From assembly GCA_000827205.1 (NCBI GenBank), contig KN832558.1, positions 1,414,666 through 1,477,367 on the forward strand: a stretch of DNA of 62,702 nt, read 5' to 3'. How positions within the stretch are numbered: position 1 is the first letter of the stretch; every line of letters starts with the position of its first letter. The DNA comes from Plicaturopsis crispa FD-325 SS-3 (lineage: Eukaryota > Basidiomycota > Agaricomycetes > Amylocorticiales > Amylocorticiaceae). Shown here piece after piece: positions 34,461-45,669 of this stretch. The notes beneath the pieces are model-generated. The model saw only the letters and a program-made list of their open reading frames with translations. It had not been told where the DNA came from and did no database searches. Both the position numbers and the translations under genes were made by a program.

Positions 34461-35872
34461 ATGTCTCTCCGCGAATCCATTATCGCTCTCCCTGTCGACA
34501 GCGGCTATCCAGCCATTCGAGCTCCAGCTATTGATTGGTCTCAGAATGCTTTGGAAGATCCAAGGCCTTCGGACCCTCGTAAACGGTTGAAAAAGGGTGC
34601 CTTATCGCTCGTCTTAGAAATGCCTCTGGAAATCATTTGCAAAGTGTGTCCCTCCTCCTCGTCGCCCCAATATGCTACTGATTCACCTCATAGATCGGTT
34701 CTTGGTTCGCTCCGCGAGACTTGCTCAATTTGAGTAGAGTGTCGAAAGCTTTTGCGAGAATGCTTTTGAGCAAACAGGCCTCGCCGACGTGGATTTGGAG
34801 AGACTCATTGCGACAGATCTCAGGTCTTCCAGAGTGTCCCGTCGGCCTCACATTACCTCGATATGTCAATCTAGTCTTTGTTCCACGTTGCCACGTTCGC
34901 TCTCTATTTTCCTCGAACCGGCTGCCCACTGACATTGATTCCGCGCAGTTTTGCCTAAAACGTCGGGTACATCAAATTTTCTGGGAGCTTCATTTTAGAT
35001 GTTGCGCACGCTGTATGCCTAAGCAGTGAGTCTTTATCGCATCACATCCTATGGGTCGAACAATGGTTTCTCTGCATCAGCGTAATTCAAGGTGGTGCTG
35101 AGGATGCAAACGAGTACCTACAGCAACGAAGAGTGAGAAGCGATATGCTTGAAGAATTTCACGTCACTGGGGACCAGCTATTAAGTAGCTTTTGGCGGCC
35201 CATAGCTTCAGGCGGGCGTAGTCTCTACTCTATGGAGGAGGCTAATTCCGTGGCGGCAGAGATTACTCGCAATGCTGCGAATGATGCCGATCTCTCCGCG
35301 TACATACACATGCGTCGCAGTATCGTTCAACTTCGCAGAAAGGTTTGCGTTTGTGTTGTTAATTTGTTTGCAAACACTACTGACCTTGATAATATCCTAG
35401 TTCAGAGAAAGTGCTCTTGAATGGGAAGCTAGGGTACACACCGCACGGTGTGACCTGATGTATGTTCGCCGGCTGGAGCGTCGTAAAGCGTGCGCCATTA
35501 TACCGTTTCGAAAATGAAGATCCGCGGCATGCTCACTCTCATCGCAGGATCATGAGACGGCTCAGACAGATGGATCGATGGCACGCCGAATTAGAGTTCC
35601 TGGATGCCTGCTATTGCTGCACGTATAGATGGTGCCATTGCCATGCGCTGGCGACGGAATTCTGGCGCCTTCCAATAGTCCGTAACTGCGAGATGCTGAC
35701 AGATCGCGGTATGTCTCTTAACACGCCACAATGCCGCCGTGTATGACCGTTTCCTGACAATTTCTCAGACTGGAATAACATCGAACCCGCAATCATGAAA
35801 TACTTGTCCCGCGTGACGCAAGAAATCAGCCAGGGTGTTTATTCGATAGCCAATGTCGACCCCCAGCTATAG
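34461..35872 (+). CDS. F-box protein of module B
   Basis: It starts MSLRESIIALP. The F-box-like region is LSLVLEMPLEIICK, intron, IGSWFAPRDLLNLSRVSKAF, then MLLSKQASPTWIWRDSL, GLPECPVGLTLPRYVNLVF and the cysteine cluster CHFCLK..RCCARCMPKQ after an intron. Later exons are helical (ANEYLQQRRVRSDML, EANSVAAEITRNAAND), and the C-terminus ends VDPQL at 35872. This is the typical Agaricomycete F-box layout, and such proteins act as SCF substrate receptors. Six introns keep frame and it appears intact. Confidence 0.82.
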
Positions 35873-36379
35873 GTGGCCAGCGATCGCGATGGTCTCGTGA
35901 ACTTGCGCGCATATCATTAATTGCGTTACGGCTCGTAGAGGGAAAAAATAGGGCATTGACACATATAGGAACGACTATCTTCCTATTCGTGGCTGCCTAC
36001 GGGAGACTAGGGCATTGATAGATAGACGTTATGTTTTCATATATATATGATGCGCCTTGAGCTCCAGAGAGATACTTATTTGACACGTTTCGGCTGCCGC
36101 ACAGCTCACTGCTCAGTATCAGTGCGAGTTAATCTTACGCAGGACGATCGACTCACGCTACCGTTAGTCAAGGGGCCTCGCATATGTATAGAGGTGGTCG
36201 CCGAGAAAGTAGACACAAAGACAGTGGATTCAGTGCATTGTAGTGGGCTGCGCGGAGGGTTTACTAAGAATTGGGCCGCAGAATATCCGAGCGTCCGACG
36301 CACATCAATTATGGGTGGCAAAAGCACCACACTTCCAGCATAGCGCATCACGACCGGACGTCATCGCTCACAATGCTGC
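35873..36379. other. Intergenic
   Basis: No gene is supported. ATATATAT lies near 36040-36048. Sequence related to the LR repeats starts soon after. Confidence 0.35.
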
Positions 36380-37560
36380 GGGAAACAGAGGGGATACCTA
36401 CAAAAGACTGAATTTCATGTTCAGATCCGAAGTAGCCTGCTCGTGGTGAGTTTAGTGGAACCATTGCAACTAGTGGCTTGGAATGCGACGCACACTATAG
36501 CTTCGTGGCAAACAGAATGCCGGATTTAGTGTTCAAGACCACATCAGCTTGCACATAGAGTTCAGTGGAATCAGTTTCAACTTGTAGCTTGGACGATGCC
36601 ACGCACATGGCAGCGCCACGGCGAGTGGAGGAACACGAAAGACAGGACGCAGTGTGGATCCTGATGGGCCTGCACGTAGAGAGTCTAGTGGAATTAGTAC
36701 AGTTCGTGCACGCATGGACGGCAAGACGCACTTTAACGTTCGGCCACTCGTCCAGAGTCTCAATCCTGGCGTACGTGTGTATACGCACCCACGGGAACAC
36801 GTTAATGTCCGTGACGCTGTACTTCCCGCCGACGAGCCACTCGCGCGGCACCGCGGCCAGGCGCAGCTCGAGCACGCCGTGCAGCCGCTTTGTCTCGTCG
36901 GTATACCGCTTCTCCCCGTACGGGATCTTCTCCGGCGCGGAGTGGCGGAAATGGTTAGCTGGCGCGACGAACATCCAGTAATCAATAGTGTACGACAGGA
37001 TGCGGGCGAAGGGGGCGGGACGCACCTTGGCCCTGCATAGGCCCCACGCCGCCGTGCGCGAAAAAGATCCACTGCAGCATCTCGCTCCACTTATCCGCGT
37101 CCGGGCCGTCCGCGATCCAGTAGAACTTGCGCTCGGTGTCGTAGTGCTGCGCGAGGTAGAGCAGGATCGCGGCGGTCTCGAACACGGCGAAGACGCCGCG
37201 GGAGTGGTCGATGAGCGCGGGGATGCGCCCGTTTGGGTTGATGGCGAGGAACCACGGCTCCTTCTGCTCGTTGGTCGAGAAGTTGATCTTCTGGGTGCTA
37301 TGACAAATGACCGTATGTGAGTCCTGGCATGGGGTATGAAGGTGGGGCGGGGACGCACGCATATTTGTGAGCGTCCGACGTACATAGGTTGTGGTTTGCG
37401 ACGTCAGAGCTCCTGGCTCCGATATAGTGCGCCACAACGAGTGACTTCGACTGAGTCGCTAACGAAGGCTATGCCCGGCCCTGGAGTGCAGATGCAGGCA
37501 GCTTCGTTATTTCGTTCGCAGCTTCAAGTTGATCTCATTCTTCTTCTGTGGCTCTGCCTC
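36380..37560 (+). mobile_element. Dispersed repeat LR3 carrying a glutathione transferase fragment
   Basis: The left part (36380-36729) has the same tandem-unit motifs as LR1 (GACGCACA, GCCTGCACGTAGAGAG). The right part (37291-37560) has the GCGCCAC end, a GGCCCTGGAGTGCAGATGC junction at about 37477, AGCTTCA units and the GATCTCATTCTTCTTCTG tail seen in LR2. Between them lies a gene fragment with an intron. The arrangement looks like gene capture by a non-autonomous element. Neither end has an obvious inverted repeat or target duplication. Confidence 0.6.
36730..37290 (-). pseudogene. Glutathione S-transferase fragment inside LR3
   Basis: Two exons are readable. The first has INFSTNEQKEPWFLAINPN, GRIPALID and FAVFETAAILLYLAQHYD, the typical N-domain glutathione site of Ure2-like transferases, and ends GPMQGQ. 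An intron GTGCGT..CAG follows, then ANHFRHSAPEKIPYGEKRY, EWLVGGKYSVTDINVFPW and LDEWPNVK. The start of the protein (the first strand and helix, about 40 residues) and the last helices are missing, replaced on both sides by repeat sequence. The retained part is open and well conserved, so the capture is recent or under some constraint. The intron shows the copy came through DNA, not mRNA. Confidence 0.8.
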
Positions 37561-37669
37561 GCCCGAGCTTCATTACAGGTCACCGGCGGGGCGGACTAAT
37601 AGGATCGTAGACTGTAGACACACGCGCCCAACATTCTTTGGATAGACAGTGAATACATATGTGAGCAAG

Positions 37670-39444
37670 CTAATGACGAATGTACTCCCCCAACAAACGA
37701 ACGTGCTCCCCGAAAAAATTAACATACTGCCCAGAAGAGATAGCATAGCTAACCGCCAACCCCATGACTAGGATGACCAGTGTCCATGTTGACTAGCAAA
37801 TGAATGAGTGTCAGGGAAAAAAATAGATAAAAATAATCATCACTTACCGTGCTTGACTGAACTACAACTGGAGCCGATAGTCTTTCTCCGTCTATTGAGT
37901 GGAGATAGAGGTAAATGGATGTATGGCTGAAGTCTTCGGGTAAGATTACCTGTTTCGGCTGCCTCCCAGATGGTGATCATGAATGTTGGGCTTGCAGTCC
38001 CAGTGGCGAGGAGAAACCGGTCTTTCTCCGGTTCGCAATGACCCTACCGTAGGGCGTAAGTCGATTGCTGAGGGCTGAGACCTGTCAAACCTACTGAAAT
38101 TGCTCGGATCACGGAGCCCACTTCTCAGTTGACTTCAGTATGGCTCATATCGACTAGGGTGTGAAACTCACAAGGGTGAGGCAATGAAGTGAATCGTTCG
38201 CCGCTTTCCGTATCCCAGATGATGACTTGCCCCACTGCACTTCCTCCCAACAGGGCTTTCCCCATGTGTATGAACGTAGCTGGTAGCGGTAGATTTTCAC
38301 CCATCTTATGGGGGCATCTCGCGGTAGGAGCGCCAACATTACACTCGTATAGGTCAAAGCCATTGAGCATGTTCGAGACTACCAATTTATCCTCGCTGGG
38401 ACTGAGGGAGATATGACCTCTAAGGGATGCTAAGATGAGAAATAATATGCAAGAGTGCGCACATAGACTCACACCATGGTAGGCAGCGGCAAAGCCCACT
38501 TCAATTCTCCCTCAGTGGCATCCCAACATCTGAGAAGACTGATGAGTCGGTCCTCTGCAAAGCTAAATGCAACCGTAAACGCACACTACCCCGTGGAACA
38601 TGTAGCCAACTAAGAGGTAGCGCTTTTGTCCGCTCCCAAGCCAATGAAAGCCGGTCACAATGACAGGGTCTTCTTTTGTGAGTCCTGGCGGATCCAAAAG
38701 TAGTCTCAAGCGATGCCATTGGTCATCTAGCGGCATTTCCTCAGAATCGTAGATAGTCGCTTTGTCCTGCTCGGCGTACCGTTTCCGTAATTCCAAATCC
38801 CAACCTCTGACTGAGCGCCAGACGCTAACAAAGAGCCAGGACCGTTCATCGCTACGTGTTCTACGGGCATTCGGTGCCCTCGCACTACATGAGCGATCAT
38901 GCGGGGCTAGATTCGGGTCAACAATAGCAGGCTTGGTGAATGAAGCAGAGCCTACCTTGAGGAGCACAGTCACAATCAGACCATCTTGATACCCGGCAAC
39001 TACTATATCTACGCGGTTTTTGACAGTCCATGTAAGGGAGAGCACGGGAGAAGGTCCTTGGATGATGTCGAGGAGTGCGCCCGAGCTGGTCGACCACACA
39101 AGTATGCGACCCTTCGAGTCCCCGCTAGCCAATAATGTGCCCTTGGCATTAAATCCTAGGCACTCCACCGCGCAATCGCGGGGGTTCTGCTCGGGTATGC
39201 CAGGGCTATATAGCGTGTGCTTGCGCTCGTATTCGAGGCCCATGAGTAAGTAGCGAGAGGGAACAAAGACGAGGGCTCGAAACTTAGAAGTTAGAGCCAC
39301 TTGCTGATTGCCTGTATTTGTGCTGACATAAGAGCTTGGGGACCTGCAAACTCTCGGAGCCTTCGGTCCGGAGCTAGCCGACCTTCTAACGCTTCTCCAG
39401 GCTTCTCCTCGTCCATCGCAACTTGTCCTGGCCAAAATGGCCAT
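37670..39444 (-). CDS. WD40 repeat protein with C-terminal membrane anchor
   Basis: WD40 blades are readable: VECLGFNAKGTLLASGDSKG followed by RILVWS, VLSLTWTVKNRVDIVVAGYQ, LVVSNMLNGFDLY, GKALLGGSAVGQVIIWD and RFLLATGTASP followed by TIWEAAE. The last exon after GERLSAPVVVQSST has a membrane segment WTLVILVMGLAVSYAISS and ends with a short tail at 37670. Agaricomycetes have many such WD40 proteins with a C-terminal TM. The first exon is uncertain: I use the ATG at 39444, but the join to FRALVFVPSRYLLMG near 39285 is not settled. About six or seven blades are expected, and some are weak. It appears intact. Confidence 0.7.
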
Positions 39445-39956
39445 CGTCGACAACGTCGTCGGCGTCGAGCCTCTCGACCGTTGTTGTCGTCGTTTGCCCC
39501 GATCCTTAAGCTAGCTTGCTCGCCACCGCGCGCCTCCAGTGTCCGCCCCCCCCCAATAAATCTCGAGTCATTTTCACGCGGCATTTGTCCATTCCTGTCA
39601 CTGACTCGGACCTTCACATACGCCTCAACAGGCCTCAACTTGTAAATGGTCAAAACGTTCTCTACGGTCTACGTAACCCTGCCAATGTCTGTAGTCCCAA
39701 TGGCAGGGGCCAGAGGCTTAAATCCTGCTGAAAGCATGACGCGCCGGCTTGTCAAGTACCTTTGAGACACTCGCCAGCGATCACCAGCTATCGGTGCGAC
39801 AATGTGTATGTCATTCATTTTCTCCTTCAGCTGCAGTTTCGCTACCGATGGCCCAAAGTAAATCAAAGGACCTTTGTTTCGCTATGTTCTTCGACAAAGG
39901 CCCTCTGGCAAAGCCAGTACATTTGTGAAGTCATACTTTGAAGATCTGGGTGAGCG
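39445..39956. other. Intergenic, divergent
   Basis: It separates the WD40 gene (leftward) from the small unknown gene (rightward). A poly-C tract occurs at 39545-39555. No gene is supported. Confidence 0.35.
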
Positions 39957-40613
39957 ATGACTATGAACGCCTCCCCAGTTCCTTCCACGATGGCGCAGAG
40001 CACCACAACTGAATGGATTTCGAGGTGCGGGCCCTACTACCTGCACATGTAACTGAGCCATGCTGATATAACGTTGATAGATACGACACCGTCGAACGCT
40101 TCTCCGGATACATAACGCTGCTAGGCCCCGAGCACGCTGCGATATCGCCACTGAAGGCCGTCATCTTCAAGCTTTCCGACGAAACATGTGAGACTTCTCC
40201 ATAACGGTGTGTTGACTGCTTTGACCCTGTACCAGACATTCTTTCCTTCGGGTCTGAGAAGTCTCACTACGTCTCCTTCAACTTGAAAGAGTTCGAGATC
40301 CAGCCTGGGTTTACGGTCAGTCAAGTCACACTGCCGTCGTCGGAATCGAAAGAAGGAAGCACCTGAACCTCTCTACTAGGGCACACTGTTGCTAAATCTT
40401 CAGGATCGACGTCCAGAGAAGCTCAAGCGCACATGGGAGGTAGTGTTCGTCGACGTTAAATCGTCTTCCCACTTTTACCATAGAGTTTTGCATCATCAAG
40501 AGGAGGCATTCTGTTCTGTGTTGGCCAGGGCAGCATCGGACATTCGCGACTTGGACGTGCGTCGAGTTGTCGACGACTTAGACCCCTTGCGTGAAGATTG
40601 GATATGGGTGTAG
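39957..40613 (+). CDS. Small hypothetical protein, four exons
   Basis: It starts MTMNASPVPSTMAQ at 39957. Introns follow near 40033-40080 (donor GTGCGG), 40194-40236 (donor GTGAGA) and 40315-40379 (donor GTCAGT). Joined exons read FSGYITLLGPEHAAISPLK, ILSFGSEKSHYVSFNL, GTLLLNLQDRRPEKLK and RTWEVVFVDVKSSSHFYH, ending DWIWV. The length is about 170-180 residues with no membrane segment. All joins keep frame. The family is not recognised. Confidence 0.5.
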
Positions 40614-41001
40614 CTGTAGAAACGGCAGTCCGGATGGAAATTTTACGGGAATTGTCCCAAGGCATTGAGGAGTAGTGCGATGCTCACTGCAATACCGTCA
40701 CCGATGACAGGAGTCATGGTGGCAGGGGCGATGTGGTCAAGAGTAAAAGGATACTGTAACTGAGTCCATACCACACATTTGTCAGATTTCGATCGTTTTT
40801 GGTCTGACTCCTGAGTCTGACTCCTTTCAAGCAAGGGTTGAGCGCTGAGCGTTGAGCGAGGGCGTCCGAAACATATTTGCAACTCTACGCCACTCTCAAT
40901 CATCCTCACCGGTACGTTCGTATTTTGAGATGGGGCCTTCGGCATAACATCCCATCGTTCTCTACGAGCTGACATATCAACGTTAACTTCCGTAGGTCGT
41001 C
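40614..41001. other. Intergenic, upstream of the GTPase gene
   Basis: This 388-bp stretch has no supported gene. A direct repeat of CTGAGTCTGACTCC type occurs at 40803-40826. Confidence 0.35.
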
Positions 41002-43730
41002 ATGTCTGATCCTAGCAGTGTGAGCGAGCCTTCAAGGGGGGTAGACAAGGCTATCGTCGATTTATGCCAAGCTATGGCCAATATCTCGACGCAATTGTTT
41101 CCTCCCCTCTCGCGCGAACCGACCGAACAAACTCACCAAGAGCGAAAGATTGCAGTCGTTGGAATGACCGGCGCTGGGAAAAGTGCTCTGGTGAACGCGA
41201 TCCTCGGATCACCTTTGTTACCAACGTCAGCAGAGGTATTTACTGCAAACTGAACGGTGAATTGAATAGAGGACTGAAACCTTTATCTCATGTTTGTTCT
41301 ATAGCGGTGAGCAGCTCAGTCTTACTCGCGCCCGAAAAGGATAGCTGACGGCGAATATCAGCATATGCACTTCAACTGTCACTGAAGTCTCGTTCATGGA
41401 CATCGATGGGTTTCAGATAACGTTGTCATTTGTTAGCAAAGCCGAGTGGGCAGACGTATGTGCCTGTTCTGTAACCATTGGCGATGACTGATTGTCTGGA
41501 GGCCGGCCGTAGAGCCTGCAAAAATTTTATGAACTGTAAGGCATCATCATACAATTAATCGCCAACCCGAGATAACACCCAATTGCACAGCAGCTCTACG
41601 CGAGAAGGCACAGATACTTTACTCGAGAAGTCTGAAATTTTTGGAGTATGTGCATGTGGTGGGTGACTTCTGGGGGGTTTCTGCTTAACTCGGCTTGTTA
41701 CAGGTATACCCACAGTGAGCTTCTTGTATTGTGCATGCCCATAGTACCAGCTAACATTCGGCTTCTAAGACTACGCGCCAGCCCTTCTTTATGTTGGACC
41801 ATAGACGAACTCATGTCTGAGCCACATGTAGCTTCTCTCCTCGGCCAACATAAAACTGTCGTCGCCTCCGATCTAGATGAACTGCGTGAAGAGGTAAAAC
41901 CTGTCGTCGATTCGCTTTGACATACGAGACTGATGCCATTAGATCGATTCATTCCTCGGCGCTCATCTGGACAAGCCGGATAAGTCATCGGTATGCCTTC
42001 AAAATCGTTGCTTGCAACTACATATTAAGTTTCGTTCTTAGCTGTGGCCCCTGGTCAAGATGTAAGTATCAGTCATATGTTTCGCCGTGTGCCTCCCGCC
42101 TTCCTTCCTTCACTCCCATTCAGTGCATACATCAAGGGGAGATTCGACACGTTAGCCACGGCAACTCTCGTCGACCTCCCTGGTCACTGCGATGGCATAC
42201 CTGCCAGGTCAGTAGCATCTATCTCGTTCATTCCCTAACATACCCAAATGATTACGCAGGTCTGTGGCAGTGGAAACTTACATGAAGACGGCCGACCACA
42301 TCCTAATAGGTATGCGAATCACTAGCGAGTCCCGAAGTGAAATGCGGTTACGCCTGACGTAGGGATGCAGTTGCAGATGTCAGAACAGCTTACAACGACG
42401 TCGTAAGTGATGTGTTGATCCCACCTACTATGTGTACTGCACTCAAACGTAACGTTCCAGAAGTCACACCAATACATCGAGAAAATGTCAGTTGATTATG
42501 GCTTCATCATGAGGAGCCTGAAGCTTGATATATCTTCAGCTTGCAGAATGGTGTCATTAATGGGAGAGTTTTCGACAGCATGATGACCGTGGTGCTTACT
42601 GGCGCAGATGTGAGCTATATCCGCAAACTAACGAGGCGCACTAATGGTTCGTTCAGAGAGAAATAGGTGACAGAGAAGTCCGGCTCAACAACGAGCAGTA
42701 TACGGCAGTCGAACAGTGCATCGAGGTCAGTCGTTCGGCGTTGATTGTAGTCTGGCCAACATAATACAATATGCACACAGTTGCAGAAAAACACTGCGAT
42801 GGCGATGGCAAGGCTGCGCCTGAAGCCAGGTGCGCAGACGAACATCGACTGTGTTTCTGCCAAGGTCACTCATCATTTATCTGCATTATTCAATGAGCGC
42901 TGACAGTGAGTGTGACCGTAGATTGCGGACTTGCGAGAACGCCATGATATGGCTAAGGCCTCTAAATATAGAATCTTCAATGTAGGAAGACACTCCCTTG
43001 ACACTGTATAGCGCTACGCGGGATGCTCATTTTGCATTGCAGGAAGTTCGGGCAGAGTCACTGCACCGAGCCCTCGAGGGCATCCATCACATGGCGGTGA
43101 AGCAGTTACTTGTATGTACCAAGATCTTCGACGGCGGGCTATACTCTGACTCTGCGTTTTAGGGCAAAGATATCCAACCTCCGGCACTGCCTGTCTTCTA
43201 TGTGGGGTCGCGGGACTACCTTTCGTTAATCGGTTGTGAGAGTGATGTCCCATGCTTGTTCAAAAGCGAGGAAGATGTACGTTCATCGCTTCACTAATGC
43301 CCCCTTGCTTGTCGTCTCACACTCTCCGGCGCCCCAGACGGGCATACCACTTCTTCGCCAACACATTGGTCGCATTGGCAAGCGGCCCAAAGACTCAAGT
43401 GCCGACGATATTTTACGTGACGCTATTGCGCTTCTCGGCCAGGCGGCGTCGTTTAACAAGGAGATGACACTGGGTCGAAAAGAAATGTCAGGACATGGAC
43501 AGGCTACTGCGACGGGATGGGACATGGTATACGCCTCCCAGTTGCAAATACATTATCCTCTCTTATCAAAACCCCACAGCTCGAGCACGCCCGAGAGGCT
43601 ATAGATGAAGCACTTTTCAATTTGCAAACTGCCGTGAATTCGCTCGTAGCTAGCATCAAATCGGAGGTGTGTGCATGTTCAAGATTCATCGCCAGTACAT
43701 GCACTAATTTTGCTGCATCAGGCCGAGTGA
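41002..43730 (+). CDS. Dynamin-like / SLIP-GC-like GTPase, short form
   Basis: The start is MSDPSSVSEPSRGVD. The G1 P-loop is VVGMTGAGKSALVNAILGS near 41160. Later exons give the switch region (ICTSTVTEVSFMDIDG), helical segments, the G3 motif TATLVDLPGHCD near 42160, and YMKTADHILI. A tail follows with PALPVFYVGSRDYLSLIG, ESDVPCLFKSEEDTGIPLLR and a helical end finishing SEAE at 43730. Fungal proteins of this type resemble the vertebrate nuclear GTPase SLIP-GC and usually continue several hundred residues further with a helical stalk. This one ends soon after the GTPase domain. There are about 15 short exons, several of which I could not place exactly. It is likely a GTP hydrolase of the nucleus or cytosol. 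Confidence 0.75.
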
Positions 43731-44575
43731 AGAGTTGTCTGCCTTGTAAACGATAGCGGGCACGTATACATGCAGTATCAGTGACACCCATGCTCAGGCG
43801 CTCTCACTGTTTACCGCCCAGTGTAGAGAACGATATACATATAAGCTACGACAATGTTATGCTTCACCTTGCACGGTTTCCCGGATCCTCAAAATGAAGC
43901 CAGGGGACGTTGGCACCCGTTTTTTTCCATGACTTCGAGCCCTCCCGTTACTCTCAATGTTCATCCTGATCACTCGTCGTTGGGTCGTTGTCCCTACCAC
44001 CATATGTAGCCCAGCCTCTCGTTGTCTAAACGATGCAAACTTTGTTGGAAGTTTTTTTTACAAGCGCGAACAGGCGCGAACGTATGGCGTTCCAGAGCGA
44101 TTTTTTATTATATCTCGCAAAACTCAGTAAATCTGGAGTCACACTCCGGGAATTTCTAGGCAAGAAACGACTCGTGAATGTTTTAACTTTTTGGGACAAC
44201 TTAACCTACTCTTAACCTAAAGCTCAAATTTCTGCCGTCGCATACTACCGTTCCACCTAAGTAGTTTGCTATCCTTTGCTTCCATTCGTACAGACAGTTC
44301 ATGGCGTCTATGACAGTGTCGATGTATACTCACAAAGTTGCGCAATAGTACTCAAGTGTATGTGGTGCAAATGCAAGGAAATAAGCGCATTAATAATCAG
44401 TTTTCTTGTATAGCTAGGTCCGCAGAGTGTTTGAGCTATCGCTGCACGAGTCAATAGGCTACAGTGCAGTGCAGAAGCCCAACGACGAAGCACCAACCAG
44501 TTGTACCCTGCTGTGTGTTAAAAATGACGCGTGGCCGATAAGAAGAGTGAGAACTGACCATAGAGTATAGCAGGA
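43731..44575. other. Intergenic between convergent genes
   Basis: It lies between the ends of the GTPase and the right membrane-protein gene. T-rich tracts occur near 43919-43926 and 44048-44060. No gene is supported. Confidence 0.4.
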
Positions 44576-45669
44576 CTATTCACGAGCAACGAGCGTCGGA
44601 CTAGTGATTTTCTCCACCGCGGCAATCAACGTATCCACGACTATATCCGGAGATAGCACTCCAGCGCGCAAGAGAGTGATTGTTGACCCATGAAGCCTCT
44701 CAACGTCGCTCTGGATAGACACGAGCCTCTGTATGGCTTCAACCAACGCCGTCGATGCACTGTTGGAGCCCTCCTCCAGGCGAACGAGCACCCCCAGCAT
44801 ATGGACGATTCCGCTCGATTCCTTCGAAGATAAACCATACCTAGCCCATACCCCGCCCTCCATGACGGCCTTGGTGCCTTGGACGATGTTCTGCTCTGCA
44901 GAGACTGTAGTACGAATGTCGGATATATGACGTTCCGCGCGCTCGTGGGCCTCAACGATAGGCTGCATGAGCGATGATAAGTTTCCGAGGGACGAATAAG
45001 TGATGTCGAGAAAATGGACAAGGGCGGCTCCGGATCCTGCACGGCAAGTATCGGAGACCAAGATGGTTGAAAGGAGATAGCAGAACAGGGAGTTGGGTCC
45101 GATCACTGATTTGTCTCGCGAATATTGCTGGCGAACATGTTTGGCCGCTGCTAAAACACTGAGAGGGAGTCAGATCAACGGTTTGTAGTTAATAGAATGC
45201 AAAACAAAGCTTACATGCCGTGATAGGCTCCGAGCGCAGATTCTAAAGGTTTGCTAGCTAGCGAGATTTCCCTGAAGACGAGGGCGGCGTCTGCGATACG
45301 CTCGACCAGAAGATCCGGCCTTGACGAGTTTACAGTTCCTGCTACGACGATGAGCTCGTCCATTGCTAGCCAGCCCCTCATCGCGTCAAGCGCATTAGAT
45401 GCATTCCGCCCAGCGTTTGTAAGCAGCATCGATTCAGCTTGAGCAAAGCGATTGTGGGTAGGGTCGGAAGGAAGGCTTGATGACGCGAGCGTGTCGAGCA
45501 TGGTGCAGAAGGAGGTAGATGAGAACGACGACAGGCCACAGATGGGGGTGAATGCGCCATGAAGCATGACGGCCATATGAGAGGAAACAACGGCGAAAGT
45601 GTAGAGAAGGATGAACAACGAGATCAGACTGCGAAGGGGCGAGAGCAGGATTCTGATAGGATTGAACAT
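44576..45669 (-). CDS. Small membrane protein (right divergent pair, 'MFNP' family)
   Basis: Exon 1 from the ATG at 45669 reads MFNPIRILLSPLRSLISLFI with a hydrophobic segment at about residues 15-35 (SLISLFILLYTFAVV), and later LASKPLESALGAYH. One intron lies near 45160-45213. Exon 2 has VIGPNSLFCYLLSTILV, LSSLMQPIVEAHERAERHIS, a helical part and the end TSPTLVARE. It is about 350 residues, longer than its partner at 29368-30238 because of an extra helical block in each exon. First codons and upstream 937 bp are identical to the left pair, and the rest is diverged. Confidence 0.72.
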
